DNA of 34,417 nucleotides from an uncultured Clostridia bacterium (lineage in GTDB: Bacteria; Bacillota; Clostridia; Christensenellales; UBA1242). The stretch spans positions 1 through 34,417 of the forward strand of contig CALVJT010000037.1 in the NCBI GenBank assembly GCA_944332315.1, written 5' to 3'. The stretch's first letter is position 1. Every line of letters starts with the position of its first letter. A program made the translations under genes and the position numbers. Below, in pieces: positions 25,324-34,033 of this stretch. The notes beneath the pieces were generated by a model, which saw only the letters and a list, made by a program, of their open reading frames with translations, did not search any database and was not told the origin of the DNA.

Positions 25324-25509
25324 ATGTGCTTTTTTAAGAAAAAGAAAAAAGAAAATAAGACTTTTCAGGATTGGAACAACAACGCTAATAATTTTGGCTT
25401 TAATGATAGGGCTAGCAAATTGGAGGGAGATTTTCAAAAGACTTCTAACAACAAAACTAGTGATGGGCAGGATAGTAATGCCCAAAACTCAAATACACAA
25501 AACAAATAA
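25324..25509 (+). CDS. Small Lys/Asn-rich protein of unknown function
   Basis: This 61-residue frame starts at ATG 25324, 11 bases after deoC, with AAGGGGGC as SD, and its stop sits on the left arm of a terminator, both arguing for a real gene in the deoC operon. It reads MCFFKKKKK, then a polar tail rich in Asn, Asp, Ser and Gln; it has no membrane segment or recognised domain. The tail is probably disordered. It is not homologous to anything I know. Confidence 0.55.
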   Translation: MCFFKKKKKENKTFQDWNNNANNFGFNDRASKLEGDFQKTSNNKTSDGQDSNAQNSNTQNK

Positions 25510-25536
25510 AAACAATTGCATTTGCAATTGTTTTTT
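25508..25536 (+). terminator. Intrinsic terminator of the deoC operon
   Basis: AAAACAATTGC (25509-25519) and GCAATTGTTTT (25524-25534) form an 11-bp stem around ATTT, with T continuing to 25536. The stem begins at the stop codon of the small protein gene. Confidence 0.85.
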
Positions 25537-25739
25537 ATATGTTTTGCTTTTAAAGAAAAGTTGTATACTCTATTGTTATTTAAGCAATTAACTTGTATAA
25601 CACTTGTAAGCCTAATTTATTTTTAATATTCTTAATAAATATGCTAAAAATGTGAATTTTAGTGGAATATTTCAAAGCGATAATTAATAAAAACGCCATA
25701 CTTACCTGCTAATTATAGCATTTATACTACCTTAAAAGG

Positions 25740-25768
25740 TTGTTAAATATGCAATATTATGTTATAAT
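25740..25768 (+). promoter_or_regulatory. Promoter of tex
   Basis: TTGTTA (25740-25745), a 17-base spacer and TATAAT (25763-25768). Transcription would begin near 25775, with SD AGGGAG at 25782-25787 before ATG 25795. The 200 bases between this and the deoC terminator hold no confident gene, only a second weak promoter-like TTGTTA-17-TATAAC (25573-25601). Confidence 0.7.
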
Positions 25769-25794
25769 ATTGTTATATTTTAGGGAGAAAACTT

Positions 25795-27945
25795 ATGACA
25801 ATTGTAGAGACTTTACGACAAGAATTTTCGATGACAGAAAATCATGTCAACAATATTATAGGCCTAATAGACGAGGGGTGCACCATCCCGTTTATTGCTA
25901 GGTACCGTAAGGAAATGACTGGTTCTGCTAGTGATGAAACCTTAAGGGCTTTCGCTGATAGGCTGAATTACTTGCGCAATTTGCACCAAAGGAAGGAGGA
26001 AGTTTTTAGATTAATATCTGAACAGGAAAAAATGACTCCTGAAATTGAACAAGCGCTTAATGAAGCTAAAACTATGACAGAAGTAGAGGATATCTATCGC
26101 CCATTTAAGCCTAAAAGAAAAACTCGCGCTTCTGTTGCCATTGCAAAAGGGCTACAGCCACTTGCCGATTATATTTTTAATCAAAAAGCCGAAAAAGATT
26201 TAATGGAATATGCTAAGGAATTTATAAATGATGAGGTTAAAGATGAGCAAGAGGCTATTGCGGGCGCTAAAGATATAATAGCCGAAATGATATCAGATAA
26301 TGCCGAAATGCGCAAGCAACTGCGCAAATTGTTTGGTAAATATGCTAAAATCGCATCAAAGCTTACCGATAGCGATACTGCTATAAAATATGAAGTTTAT
26401 AAGGATTTTAGTGAAAAGGTGGATGTAATTCCAAGCCATAGAATTTTGGCGCTAAATCGTGGCGAGAAAGATGGCGGGCTTAAAGTTGATATCGTTATGG
26501 ACGAAAACACATCAATTAATTTTCTAAAAGATATGTTTATACACAAAAACGGCGACTATGCTGACATTATGGAGCAGGTTATAGTAGATTCGTACGAAAG
26601 GCTAATTGAACCTTCAATAGCGCGTGAAATTAGAAATATTTTGACAGATGATGCAAACGAGCAAGCCATTAAAATGTTCGAACTCAATTTAAGACCGCTT
26701 CTTATGCAACCGCCATTGAAAGGTAAAACTGTTTTGGGCTTTGACCCTGCGTATAGAACAGGATGCAAGCTTGCAGTTGTAGACCCAAATGGAACTTTGT
26801 TAGATTATGGTGTAATTTATCCAACACCACCTCAAAATCATATAGAGGAATCAAAACAAAAGTTAAAAGAACTAATAAATAAATGGGGCATTGATGTAAT
26901 TGCAATTGGTAATGGAACTGCTAGCAAGGAAAGCGAAATTTTTGTTGCAGGGTTAATTAAGGAGCTTGATAGACCGGTTACTTATGCTATGGTAAACGAG
27001 GCGGGGGCATCAGTTTATAGTGCATCTAAACTTGGAACGGAGGAATTTCCTAACTACGATGTGACAGTGCGCAGTGCTACAAGCATAGCGCGCAGACTTC
27101 AAGACCCGCTTGCCGAACTTATAAAAATCGATACAAAATCAATAGGTGTGGGCCAATATCAGCACGATATGCCACAGGCAAGGCTAGGTCAGGTACTAGA
27201 TGGTGTTGTTGAAAGTTGCGTTAATAGCGTAGGCGTAGACCTAAACACTGCTTCCTATGCATTGCTATCAAGAATATCAGGGCTAAATATGGGTATTGCT
27301 AAAAAGATAGTTGAATATAGGCAAGCTAATGGTGCATTTAAGACAAGGCAAGAACTACTAAATGTTCCTAAACTTGGCGAAAAAGCATTTACGCAAAGTG
27401 CTGGTTTTTTGAGAATAGTAGGTGCTGATAATATTTTAGATAACACTGCTGTGCATCCCGAAAGTTATGAATCGGCAGAAAAGCTACTAAAAACACTTGG
27501 TTATACTGATGCAGATGTAAAAAATAACGAAGTGGATTTATTAAAAAAGAAAGCAGAACATTACGGCATAGAAAAACTTGCTCAAGAATGTGGTGTTGGT
27601 GTGCCTACTTGCGAGGATATAATAGATGAGCTTATGAAACCTGGTAGAGATATTCGTGATAGTTTGCCTCAACCTATTTTACGCAGTGATGTTATGGACA
27701 TTAATGACTTACAAAAGAATATGGTTTTTGATGGCGTAGTTCGAAATGTTGTCGACTTTGGCGCATTCGTAGATATTGGCGTGCATCAAGATGGACTTGT
27801 GCATATATCCGAAATTTGTGATAGATATATCAAACATCCATCAGAGGAACTGACTGTAGGTGATCAAGTTAAGGTAAAAATTAAAGATGTAGATGTGGCA
27901 AGGAATAAAATATCGTTATCAATGAAGTTAGATAAAGAGTTTTAG
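25795..27945 (+). CDS. tex: Tex-family transcription accessory / RNA-binding protein
   Basis: Tex proteins bind nucleic acid and are linked to transcription and RNA metabolism, though the exact activity is unsettled. The 716 residues have the full architecture: N-terminal helical region with IPFIARYRKEMTGSASDETLR, a YqgF-like domain from about 309 (VLGFDPAYRTGCKLAVVDPNG), a helix-hairpin-helix region near 478-545 (VGVDLNTASYALLSRISGLN, NVPKLGEKAF), and an S1 domain at about 640-715 (VRNVVDFGAFVDIGVHQDGL). Length is typical. It forms a single-gene unit between its own promoter and serS. Confidence 0.96.
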   Translation: MTIVETLRQEFSMTENHVNNIIGLIDEGCTIPFIARYRKEMTGSASDETLRAFADRLNYLRNLHQRKEEVFRLISEQEKMTPEIEQALNEAKTMTEVEDIYRPFKPKRKTRASVAIAKGLQPLADYIFNQKAEKDLMEYAKEFINDEVKDEQEAIAGAKDIIAEMISDNAEMRKQLRKLFGKYAKIASKLTDSDTAIKYEVYKDFSEKVDVIPSHRILALNRGEKDGGLKVDIVMDENTSINFLKDMFIHKNGDYADIMEQVIVDSYERLIEPSIAREIRNILTDDANEQAIKMFELNLRPLLMQPPLKGKTVLGFDPAYRTGCKLAVVDPNGTLLDYGVIYPTPPQNHIEESKQKLKELINKWGIDVIAIGNGTASKESEIFVAGLIKELDRPVTYAMVNEAGASVYSASKLGTEEFPNYDVTVRSATSIARRLQDPLAELIKIDTKSIGVGQYQHDMPQARLGQVLDGVVESCVNSVGVDLNTASYALLSRISGLNMGIAKKIVEYRQANGAFKTRQELLNVPKLGEKAFTQSAGFLRIVGADNILDNTAVHPESYESAEKLLKTLGYTDADVKNNEVDLLKKKAEHYGIEKLAQECGVGVPTCEDIIDELMKPGRDIRDSLPQPILRSDVMDINDLQKNMVFDGVVRNVVDFGAFVDIGVHQDGLVHISEICDRYIKHPSEELTVGDQVKVKIKDVDVARNKISLSMKLDKEF

Positions 27946-27967
27946 TTATAAGTTTTAAGATATAAGG

Positions 27968-27973
27968 TATAAT
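27968..27973 (+). promoter_or_regulatory. Likely -10 element of serS
   Basis: TATAAT at 27968-27973 lies about 27 bases before ATG 28000, leaving room for the SD TAGGAG (27989-27994). No good -35 box lies 16-18 bases upstream, so activity is less certain than for the other promoters; part of serS expression may come from tex read-through. Confidence 0.45.
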
Positions 27974-27999
27974 ATAAAAGCAAATTATAGGAGTTAAAA

Positions 28000-29301
28000 A
28001 TGTTAGATATTAAAAAGATGCTTGATAACATAGATTTTTATGTTGAAAAGTTAAAGCAAAAAAAATTCGATTTAGATAAAGAATACTTTTTATCACTAAA
28101 TGAAAAGATTGGCAAAACGCGCATTGCCTGCCAAGATATGCAAACCCAAAGGAATAAGGGCGCTGACCAAATTGGCTTGCTTATGAAAGATAAGGCAAAA
28201 AATCAATCTGAAATAGAAAGATTAAAAGCCGAGATGACTCAAGTGAGTGAAAAGACAAAAGTGCTTGAGGCTGATTTGAGCAAATTGGAAGCAGAACTCA
28301 AGGATTATATGATGCATATGCCTAACATTCCTGACGAAAAAACGCCTGTTGGTAAAGATGAGGACGAAAATGTTGTGCTAGAATATGTTGGGGAAAAACC
28401 GACATTTAGTTTTGAGCCTAAAGAACATCATGTTTTGGGCGAGGCTATGGATATTATTGATATGGAAAGGGGTGCAAAGCTATCTGGAACGCGCTTTTCT
28501 GTGTTAAAAGGCGCAGGCGCACGATTAGAAATGGCAGTACGCAACTTTTTATTCGATTGCTCTATTGAAAATGGTTATACACCTGTAAGCGTTCCTGTTT
28601 TAGTTGGCAGAAATATAATGGAAGGAACAGGTCAGTTGCCTAAATTTGAGGAGGATATGTTTAGAACCGAATCTAACGGCAAGGAACTATTTTTAATCCC
28701 TACCGCAGAAGTACCAGTTACAAATTTATTTAGAGAGGAAATTTTGCAAGAGGAGCAACTGCCTATAAGGTACAGTTGTTTGAGCAACTGTTTTAGGGTA
28801 GAGGCTGGTAGTGCTGGAAAAGATGTAAAGGGCATATTCCGTCAGCACCAATTTGATAAGGTGGAAATGGTGCGCTTTGCTACCCCAGAGCAATCTTGGG
28901 ATGAATTCAACAGCTTAGTAGGTTGCGCAAAAAAAATACTTGATAAATTGAACCTTCATTATAGAGTTGTTGCACTTTGTACGGGCGACCTCGGGTTTAG
29001 CGCTTGCTATTGTAACGATTTAGAAGTTTGGTTGCCAGGGCAAAATAGATATAGAGAAATTTCAAGTTGTTCAAATATGCTTGATTTTCAAGCCCGTAGA
29101 GCAAATATGAAATATAAAAATAAAGAAACAAAAAAGAACGAGTATATCCACACAATGAATGGATCTGGTATGCCAATAGGGCGCACTATTATAGCTATTA
29201 TGGAAAATTATCAGCAACCCGATGGTAGTATTCTAATTCCAGAAGCGCTAAAAAAGTATCTACCTTATGAAAAAATAGATGCAAATGGACAATTGGTATA
29301 A
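28000..29301 (+). CDS. serS: Serine--tRNA ligase
   Basis: This class II synthetase charges tRNA-Ser. The 433 residues comprise an N-terminal helical hairpin arm (about 30-105) that grips the long variable arm of tRNA-Ser, and a catalytic core. Motif 2 is FRVEAGSAGKDVKGIFRQHQ near 265, with the ATP-binding Arg, and motif 3 is NGSGMPIGRTIIAIMENYQ near 388. The C-terminus PEALKKYLPYEKI is typical. ATG 28000 has AGGAG upstream. No T-box leader is visible in the short upstream spacer. Confidence 0.97.
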   Translation: MLDIKKMLDNIDFYVEKLKQKKFDLDKEYFLSLNEKIGKTRIACQDMQTQRNKGADQIGLLMKDKAKNQSEIERLKAEMTQVSEKTKVLEADLSKLEAELKDYMMHMPNIPDEKTPVGKDEDENVVLEYVGEKPTFSFEPKEHHVLGEAMDIIDMERGAKLSGTRFSVLKGAGARLEMAVRNFLFDCSIENGYTPVSVPVLVGRNIMEGTGQLPKFEEDMFRTESNGKELFLIPTAEVPVTNLFREEILQEEQLPIRYSCLSNCFRVEAGSAGKDVKGIFRQHQFDKVEMVRFATPEQSWDEFNSLVGCAKKILDKLNLHYRVVALCTGDLGFSACYCNDLEVWLPGQNRYREISSCSNMLDFQARRANMKYKNKETKKNEYIHTMNGSGMPIGRTIIAIMENYQQPDGSILIPEALKKYLPYEKIDANGQLV

Positions 29302-29419
29302 TTGAGTGGTTTTTATAATTTCTAGATGGTGATAAAGCGCGTATTATATAAAATTATTTACAATATATCATTATAAGAATATCTTTTTGAATGTAAAATA
29401 AAAATATTGATAATGTAAT

Positions 29420-29446
29420 AGACAAGGGGAATTCCCTTGTCTTATT
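29420..29446 (+). terminator. Probable terminator after serS
   Basis: AGACAAGGG (29420-29428) pairs with CCCTTGTCT (29434-29442), 9 bp with a GAATT loop. The following TTATT is a weak T-run. It lies about 120 bases after the serS stop and just before the argS promoter, so it separates the two units. Confidence 0.55.
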
Positions 29447-29448
29447 AG

Positions 29449-29477
29449 TTGAAAATTTTTATAAGTTATGGTAAAAT
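29449..29477 (+). promoter_or_regulatory. Promoter of argS
   Basis: TTGAAA (29449-29454), a 17-base spacer and TAAAAT (29472-29477). The expected start is 29484 or 29485, at the first ATG of argS, so the mRNA would be leaderless or nearly so. It begins three bases after the serS terminator. Confidence 0.7.
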
Positions 29478-29484
29478 TACTATT

Positions 29485-31227
29485 ATGATAGAGTTAATGG
29501 AATGTGTTGAAAAAGAGATTAAACAAATTCTCTTAAATTTGAAAATTAATGTAGATGATGTTAAAATTGTAGAGTGTAATAGACCAGAATTAGGGCAGTA
29601 CCAATACAATGGCATTATGGCACTTGCAGGCAAAAATGGATATAAACCACAAGATTTAGCAAGTATAGTGTGTAAAAAATTGCAGGAATGTGATATTATT
29701 AAAGAAGCATCGGTAGCTGGAGTGGGCTTTATAAATATAACCTTAAAAATTAGCGCCATAATACAGCAAGTTGAGCGCACGCAAAACGAAATTGATAAGC
29801 TCTCTGCGCCCAAAAACCATAAAATATTTATAGATTATGGAGGCCCTAATGTAGCAAAAACGCTACATGTTGGGCATTTGCGAAGTGCGGATATAGGCGA
29901 AGGATTAAAACGCCTAGCAAGAAAGCTTGGCTACAATGTGATAAGCGATGTGCACTTTGGTGATTGGGGGCGTCAAATGGGTATGGTGATAGCGGGCATA
30001 GAGGAGCTGATGCCAGAATTGCAGTTTTTTGACCCTAACTTTGAGGGAGAATATCCAACCGAATCCCCTGTATCTAGCGAGGATTTGGAAAAAATTTATC
30101 CTCAAGCCAACATAAAAGCCAAAGAAGATGAGCAATTTTTGGATAAGTGTAGAAAGATTACCTACGAATTACAAAATGGTAGACGGGGGTATGTGGCGCT
30201 TTGGAAATTGTTTGTTGCCGAATCTATGCGTCCTGTTATGAAAACCTACGACTTTTTGAATGTTTCGTTTGATCTATACGAAGGCGAAAGCACCTGCAAC
30301 GATTTAATTGCTCCTATGGTGCAAAATTTACTAAATAATGGCGTAGCTCACCAGAGCCAAGGCGCCGTTGTAATTGATGTTGGCGAGCCACAAGATAAAG
30401 TTGAAATGCCTCCATTTATTGTGCTAAAATCGGATGGGGCAGCTATGTACTCTACAACAGATATGGCGACAATTTTATCTAGGCAAAATAGGTTTGCGCC
30501 GAATGAATATTGGTATGTTGCTGATAATAGGCAATCGCTACATTTTATGCAACTGTTTAGAGCCGTTAAAAAGGCTAATTTTGTAGAGCCAAATACAACT
30601 ATGATACATTTTGCATTTGGCACAATGAATGGCAAAGATGGTAAGCCTTTCAAAACTCGTGACGGCGGGGTTATGGGTGCGCTTACATTGATTGACAATG
30701 TAAAAAGCGCTATAAAAAATAAGATGTCAGATAGCACCGAAAACAGTGCCGAAATATGTGATATAATTTCATCTGCAACATTAAAATTTGCAGATTTAAG
30801 TAATAATCGAGAAACAGATTTTATTTTTGATGTGGATAAATTTTGCGCATTGGAGGGTAAAACTGGACCTTACATTTTATACACAACAGTCAGGGCAAAT
30901 TCTGTACTTAATAAAGCGGATGTAGATGATGTAGATAAATACGCGCTAATTGATATAGATAATAGTTCTTACATAGATGTATTGTTGAATATAATCAAAG
31001 CCCCAATAGTGCTACAAAAGGCATTTGAGCAAAAGGCTTTGAATATTATATGCGATTATTTATTTGTGTTATCAAATAGCTTTAATAACTTTTATTCGCA
31101 AAATAAAATATTGAGTGAACTGGATGTTGGTAAAAAGAAAGCTTACTTAAAGTTATGTAAATTAGTATCTAAAATCAACACTGAATTTTTAGATATTTTA
31201 GCAATAAAAGTGCCTGATAAAATGTAA
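29485..31227 (+). CDS. argS: Arginine--tRNA ligase
   Basis: This class I synthetase charges tRNA-Arg. From ATG 29485 it has 580 residues; ATG 29497 is a second possible start, and neither has an SD site. The signature HVGH (about residue 128) lies in KTLHVGHLRSADIGEGLKRL, followed by GDWGRQMGMVI. The KMSK-like segment is degenerate (GKDGKPFKTRDGG), as is normal for ArgS. The N-terminal domain (about 1-100) and an all-helical C-terminal anticodon-binding domain are present. It appears monocistronic. Confidence 0.95.
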   Translation: MIELMECVEKEIKQILLNLKINVDDVKIVECNRPELGQYQYNGIMALAGKNGYKPQDLASIVCKKLQECDIIKEASVAGVGFINITLKISAIIQQVERTQNEIDKLSAPKNHKIFIDYGGPNVAKTLHVGHLRSADIGEGLKRLARKLGYNVISDVHFGDWGRQMGMVIAGIEELMPELQFFDPNFEGEYPTESPVSSEDLEKIYPQANIKAKEDEQFLDKCRKITYELQNGRRGYVALWKLFVAESMRPVMKTYDFLNVSFDLYEGESTCNDLIAPMVQNLLNNGVAHQSQGAVVIDVGEPQDKVEMPPFIVLKSDGAAMYSTTDMATILSRQNRFAPNEYWYVADNRQSLHFMQLFRAVKKANFVEPNTTMIHFAFGTMNGKDGKPFKTRDGGVMGALTLIDNVKSAIKNKMSDSTENSAEICDIISSATLKFADLSNNRETDFIFDVDKFCALEGKTGPYILYTTVRANSVLNKADVDDVDKYALIDIDNSSYIDVLLNIIKAPIVLQKAFEQKALNIICDYLFVLSNSFNNFYSQNKILSELDVGKKKAYLKLCKLVSKINTEFLDILAIKVPDKM

Positions 31228-31236
31228 TTTTTAATT

Positions 31237-31263
31237 AAAGAGGGAATCCATACCTCTTTTTTT
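31237..31263 (+). terminator. Intrinsic terminator of argS
   Basis: AAAGAGG (31237-31243) pairs with CCTCTTT (31253-31259) around GAATCCATA, and T continues to 31263. It lies 9 bases after the stop codon. Confidence 0.8.
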
Positions 31264-31567
31264 GTTTAGTGGCTCATTTCTAATTGAGGATTTTAGATAC
31301 CAATAATGGGTATGATAAACCAAAATTACAATTGTATGAGTAAATAATTATATAGATATTTTAAGTTGTTTTTATAAAATTCTATTTGTTCATTTTTAAT
31401 TTTATATAGTAATCAATATAAAACGCATAAAAGCTATTCTGTTGAATTGCGTTTAGGCAATTGAAATTTTTAGTAAAGGTTTATAATTAATCATGTCCAA
31501 AATTATTGATTTTGCATTTTATAGTGTCTGAGCAATTTGTATTTTTAATAATTTAGTGTCAAAACTC
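31264..31567. other. AT-rich spacer without a gene
   Basis: About 300 bases between argS and the U32 promoter carry no credible ORF or RNA gene. The only structure seen is AAACGCA (near 31421-31429) against TGCGTTT (near 31447-31454), a 7-bp stem with about a 20-base loop. I see nothing else in it. Confidence 0.6.
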
Positions 31568-31596
31568 TTGTCAAGAATAGGTGTTTTTGATATAAT
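31568..31596 (+). promoter_or_regulatory. Promoter of the U32 peptidase gene
   Basis: TTGTCA (31568-31573), a 17-base spacer and TATAAT (31591-31596), 11 of 12 consensus bases. The expected transcription start, 7 bases after the -10 box, is A31603, the first base of the start codon. Confidence 0.85.
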
Positions 31597-31602
31597 CTAA
31601 AT

Positions 31603-33819
31603 ATGTTTGACGAATTTATTGATGAGCAAAATAAAAAGCCCGAGCTATTAGCGCCTGCGGGTGACTGGGAGTCGTTGAGAGTAGCTGTGTACAATGGTGC
31701 CGATGCAGTTTATATTGGTCTTTCCGATTTTAATGCGCGTGCCAAAGCACAAAATTTTACTCTAGAAAATTTGAATGAGGTAGTATCTTTTTGTCACTTA
31801 TATGGGGCTAAAGTATATATAGCAATGAATACCTTAATCAAAGATAGCGAACTAGAGGAAGCGCTAGAAATGGCGCGACAAGCATATCAAAAGCATGTAG
31901 ATGCGTTTATTGTACAAGATTTGGGGCTTGCCAAAGTGTTAAAAGAACAAATACCTGATATTGAATTGCACGCATCCACTCAAATGGGTATACATAATTT
32001 AGAGGGGGCAATTATAGCAGAATCTTTGGGCTTTAAGAGGGTGGTACTTTCACGCGAGACAACACTAAACGATATCACACTAATAAAGGCGTGGACTAAT
32101 CTTGAATTAGAATACTTTGTGCAAGGTGCACTGTGTGTATCCTTTTCGGGCAACTGCTATTTTAGCGCACTTAAACACGGGCAAAGTGGCAATCGCGGGG
32201 CGTGCATACAACCTTGTAGATTAAAATATCGTGCCAATAGAGGGCAGGCGCAAGGCTACCTATTATCACCTCGCGATTTATGTTTGCTTGATAGGCTTAA
32301 ACAATTGAATGATATAGGAATAGATTCGTTTAAGATAGAAGGGCGAATGCGCAGACCCGGCTATGTAGCACAGGCAGTGCAGTCTTATAGAAATGCAATA
32401 GATTCAAACTACAACGAGGATGTATGCAATTTTGAAAGAAATAACCTAAAGCGAGTGTATAATCGCGGAGAATATAATGAAGGTATCTATCTTGATCGCA
32501 TTACCGAGGAAAATATTATAAATCCTGAATTTCAAAATCATCGAGGCGTCAGTATTGGACAAGTAGAAAAGGTAAAGCATTTTAAGGTTATTTATGAGAT
32601 TATAATTGAAGCCAATACCTCCATAGCAAATGGTGATGGCTTAAAGTTTATTGGATTAAACGGCAGTGAAATTAGCATAGGGGTAGGAGGTGTAGAAAAA
32701 GTATCTGATAACGAATACAGGCTTTATTCTAAACACTCTCCACATGTAGGCGATGCTGTTTATAAAACATTGGATAGTGTGCGCGAAAATGCACTAACTT
32801 CCTATATAAAAAAGTTGCCAGTTTATGCGCACTTCGAGGCGCAACCTGATGTGCCAGCCAAGTTATTTTTGCGCTATAAAGATATTCAAATTGTAGTAGA
32901 AAGTATGTTTGTGTGTGATAAAGCACTCAATCAGGCTTTAACCAGTGAAAGACTGCTACAAAATATAGATAGGTTTAATGATACACCTTTTGAGTTAAAG
33001 GGGTTTACTTGCGATATTAAAGATGTATTTATTCCGTCCTCCCGCATCAATGAACTTCGCAGAAACGCGTGCGAAAAATTGCAAAATCAAATTATACAGA
33101 ACTTCGAAAAACCAGTAAATAAAGTTGTAAGAGATTCTATTAAAACAAGCAAGGTGCAGGAGGCAAATACAAATAATTTTATGATAGTTGGAGACTATCG
33201 AGATTTGGATGCCGTGCCAGAAGATACATGCGTGATTTATGCTCCATTAGACTATGAGTTTGATAAATTAAATAAATTTTTACAAGAGGCAAATGAGTGT
33301 GGCCACGAATTTGTTTACTTAAATTTGCCAAATATTGCAAACTCTCATGACATACAAAAATTAAAAAGTTTACTTACCGAGCTTGGCACACAAAATGTGG
33401 GTGTTGTGGCAAACAACCTATACGCTATGTGCTTTGCAAAACTTGGTTATAAAACCATAGTGGGGTACCAAATGAATGTTGTAAACACCAAAACTGCTGA
33501 AATACTTGTTTTGCTGGGTGCTGAAGCCTTTATAAAATCTATAGAAAGCGACTTAGCTTTAGAGTTGAATATAGGGCACAATTATGTGGGTAAACCTACT
33601 ATTATGACCTTTTGTCATTGCCCATATAAAACAGTTTATAACTACAATAGTTGTAAAGAGTGCGAGTATCATGAGGGGTTAATATATCAATCTGAGGATA
33701 AACAAAACTATCTCATACGCCGTATAAGATGTGCTTCGTGTTACTTTGAGTTAGTATATAATAAAACTATAGGCAATAAAATTGCTCCTTATGTACTAGA
33801 TTTGCGCGATGATGTTTAA
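31603..33819 (+). CDS. Peptidase U32 family protein, RlhA-like
   Basis: The 738-residue protein opens with KPELLAPAGDWESLRVAVYNGADAVYIGL, summarised as PELLAPAGDWESL, the family N-terminus. The U32 signature (EYFVQGALCVSFSGNC) is near 170-185, with GNRGACIQPCRLKY after it; its cysteines match those thought to hold an iron-sulfur cluster. The C-terminal half has more Cys pairs (FCHC, CKEC, CASC). Large U32 proteins of this size include RlhA, which hydroxylates C2501 of 23S rRNA; small members act on tRNA. An rRNA-modifying role is inferred from family only. It has no SD; no other start is available within the conserved N-terminus, so the gene appears leaderless. Confidence 0.9.
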   Translation: MFDEFIDEQNKKPELLAPAGDWESLRVAVYNGADAVYIGLSDFNARAKAQNFTLENLNEVVSFCHLYGAKVYIAMNTLIKDSELEEALEMARQAYQKHVDAFIVQDLGLAKVLKEQIPDIELHASTQMGIHNLEGAIIAESLGFKRVVLSRETTLNDITLIKAWTNLELEYFVQGALCVSFSGNCYFSALKHGQSGNRGACIQPCRLKYRANRGQAQGYLLSPRDLCLLDRLKQLNDIGIDSFKIEGRMRRPGYVAQAVQSYRNAIDSNYNEDVCNFERNNLKRVYNRGEYNEGIYLDRITEENIINPEFQNHRGVSIGQVEKVKHFKVIYEIIIEANTSIANGDGLKFIGLNGSEISIGVGGVEKVSDNEYRLYSKHSPHVGDAVYKTLDSVRENALTSYIKKLPVYAHFEAQPDVPAKLFLRYKDIQIVVESMFVCDKALNQALTSERLLQNIDRFNDTPFELKGFTCDIKDVFIPSSRINELRRNACEKLQNQIIQNFEKPVNKVVRDSIKTSKVQEANTNNFMIVGDYRDLDAVPEDTCVIYAPLDYEFDKLNKFLQEANECGHEFVYLNLPNIANSHDIQKLKSLLTELGTQNVGVVANNLYAMCFAKLGYKTIVGYQMNVVNTKTAEILVLLGAEAFIKSIESDLALELNIGHNYVGKPTIMTFCHCPYKTVYNYNSCKECEYHEGLIYQSEDKQNYLIRRIRCASCYFELVYNKTIGNKIAPYVLDLRDDV

Positions 33820-33874
33820 TTAAATGATTAATTCAAATGCGTAGTTTATCTTAATTAAAATTTATTATAAAAAC

Positions 33875-33909
33875 AAAAACTATAAAGAATGTTCTTTATA
33901 GTTTTTTTT
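33875..33909 (+). terminator. Strong, probably bidirectional terminator
   Basis: AAAAACTATAAAGA (33875-33888) pairs with TCTTTATAGTTTTT (33893-33906) in a 14-bp stem with loop ATGT, and T continues to 33909. The A-run in the left arm gives a T-run on the minus strand, so it can serve both the U32 gene and the convergent gene on the right. Confidence 0.88.
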
Positions 33910-34033
33910 GGGTTATTAATGGTGAGATAGTGTTTTTCTAAGCTCTTTCAACTAAATTTTTGACTAACTTCCACGAATATTTTAGAACCGTTTTTTATGT
34001 TATTAGAAGCATATGTTGTTGATAGCAAAAAGA

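Noticed and set aside
25580..25699. Minus-strand 39-codon frame before tex
   Set aside because: It has an extended -10 box, but its AGG would lie upstream of the transcription start, and the frame is short and AT-rich, without a recognisable protein.
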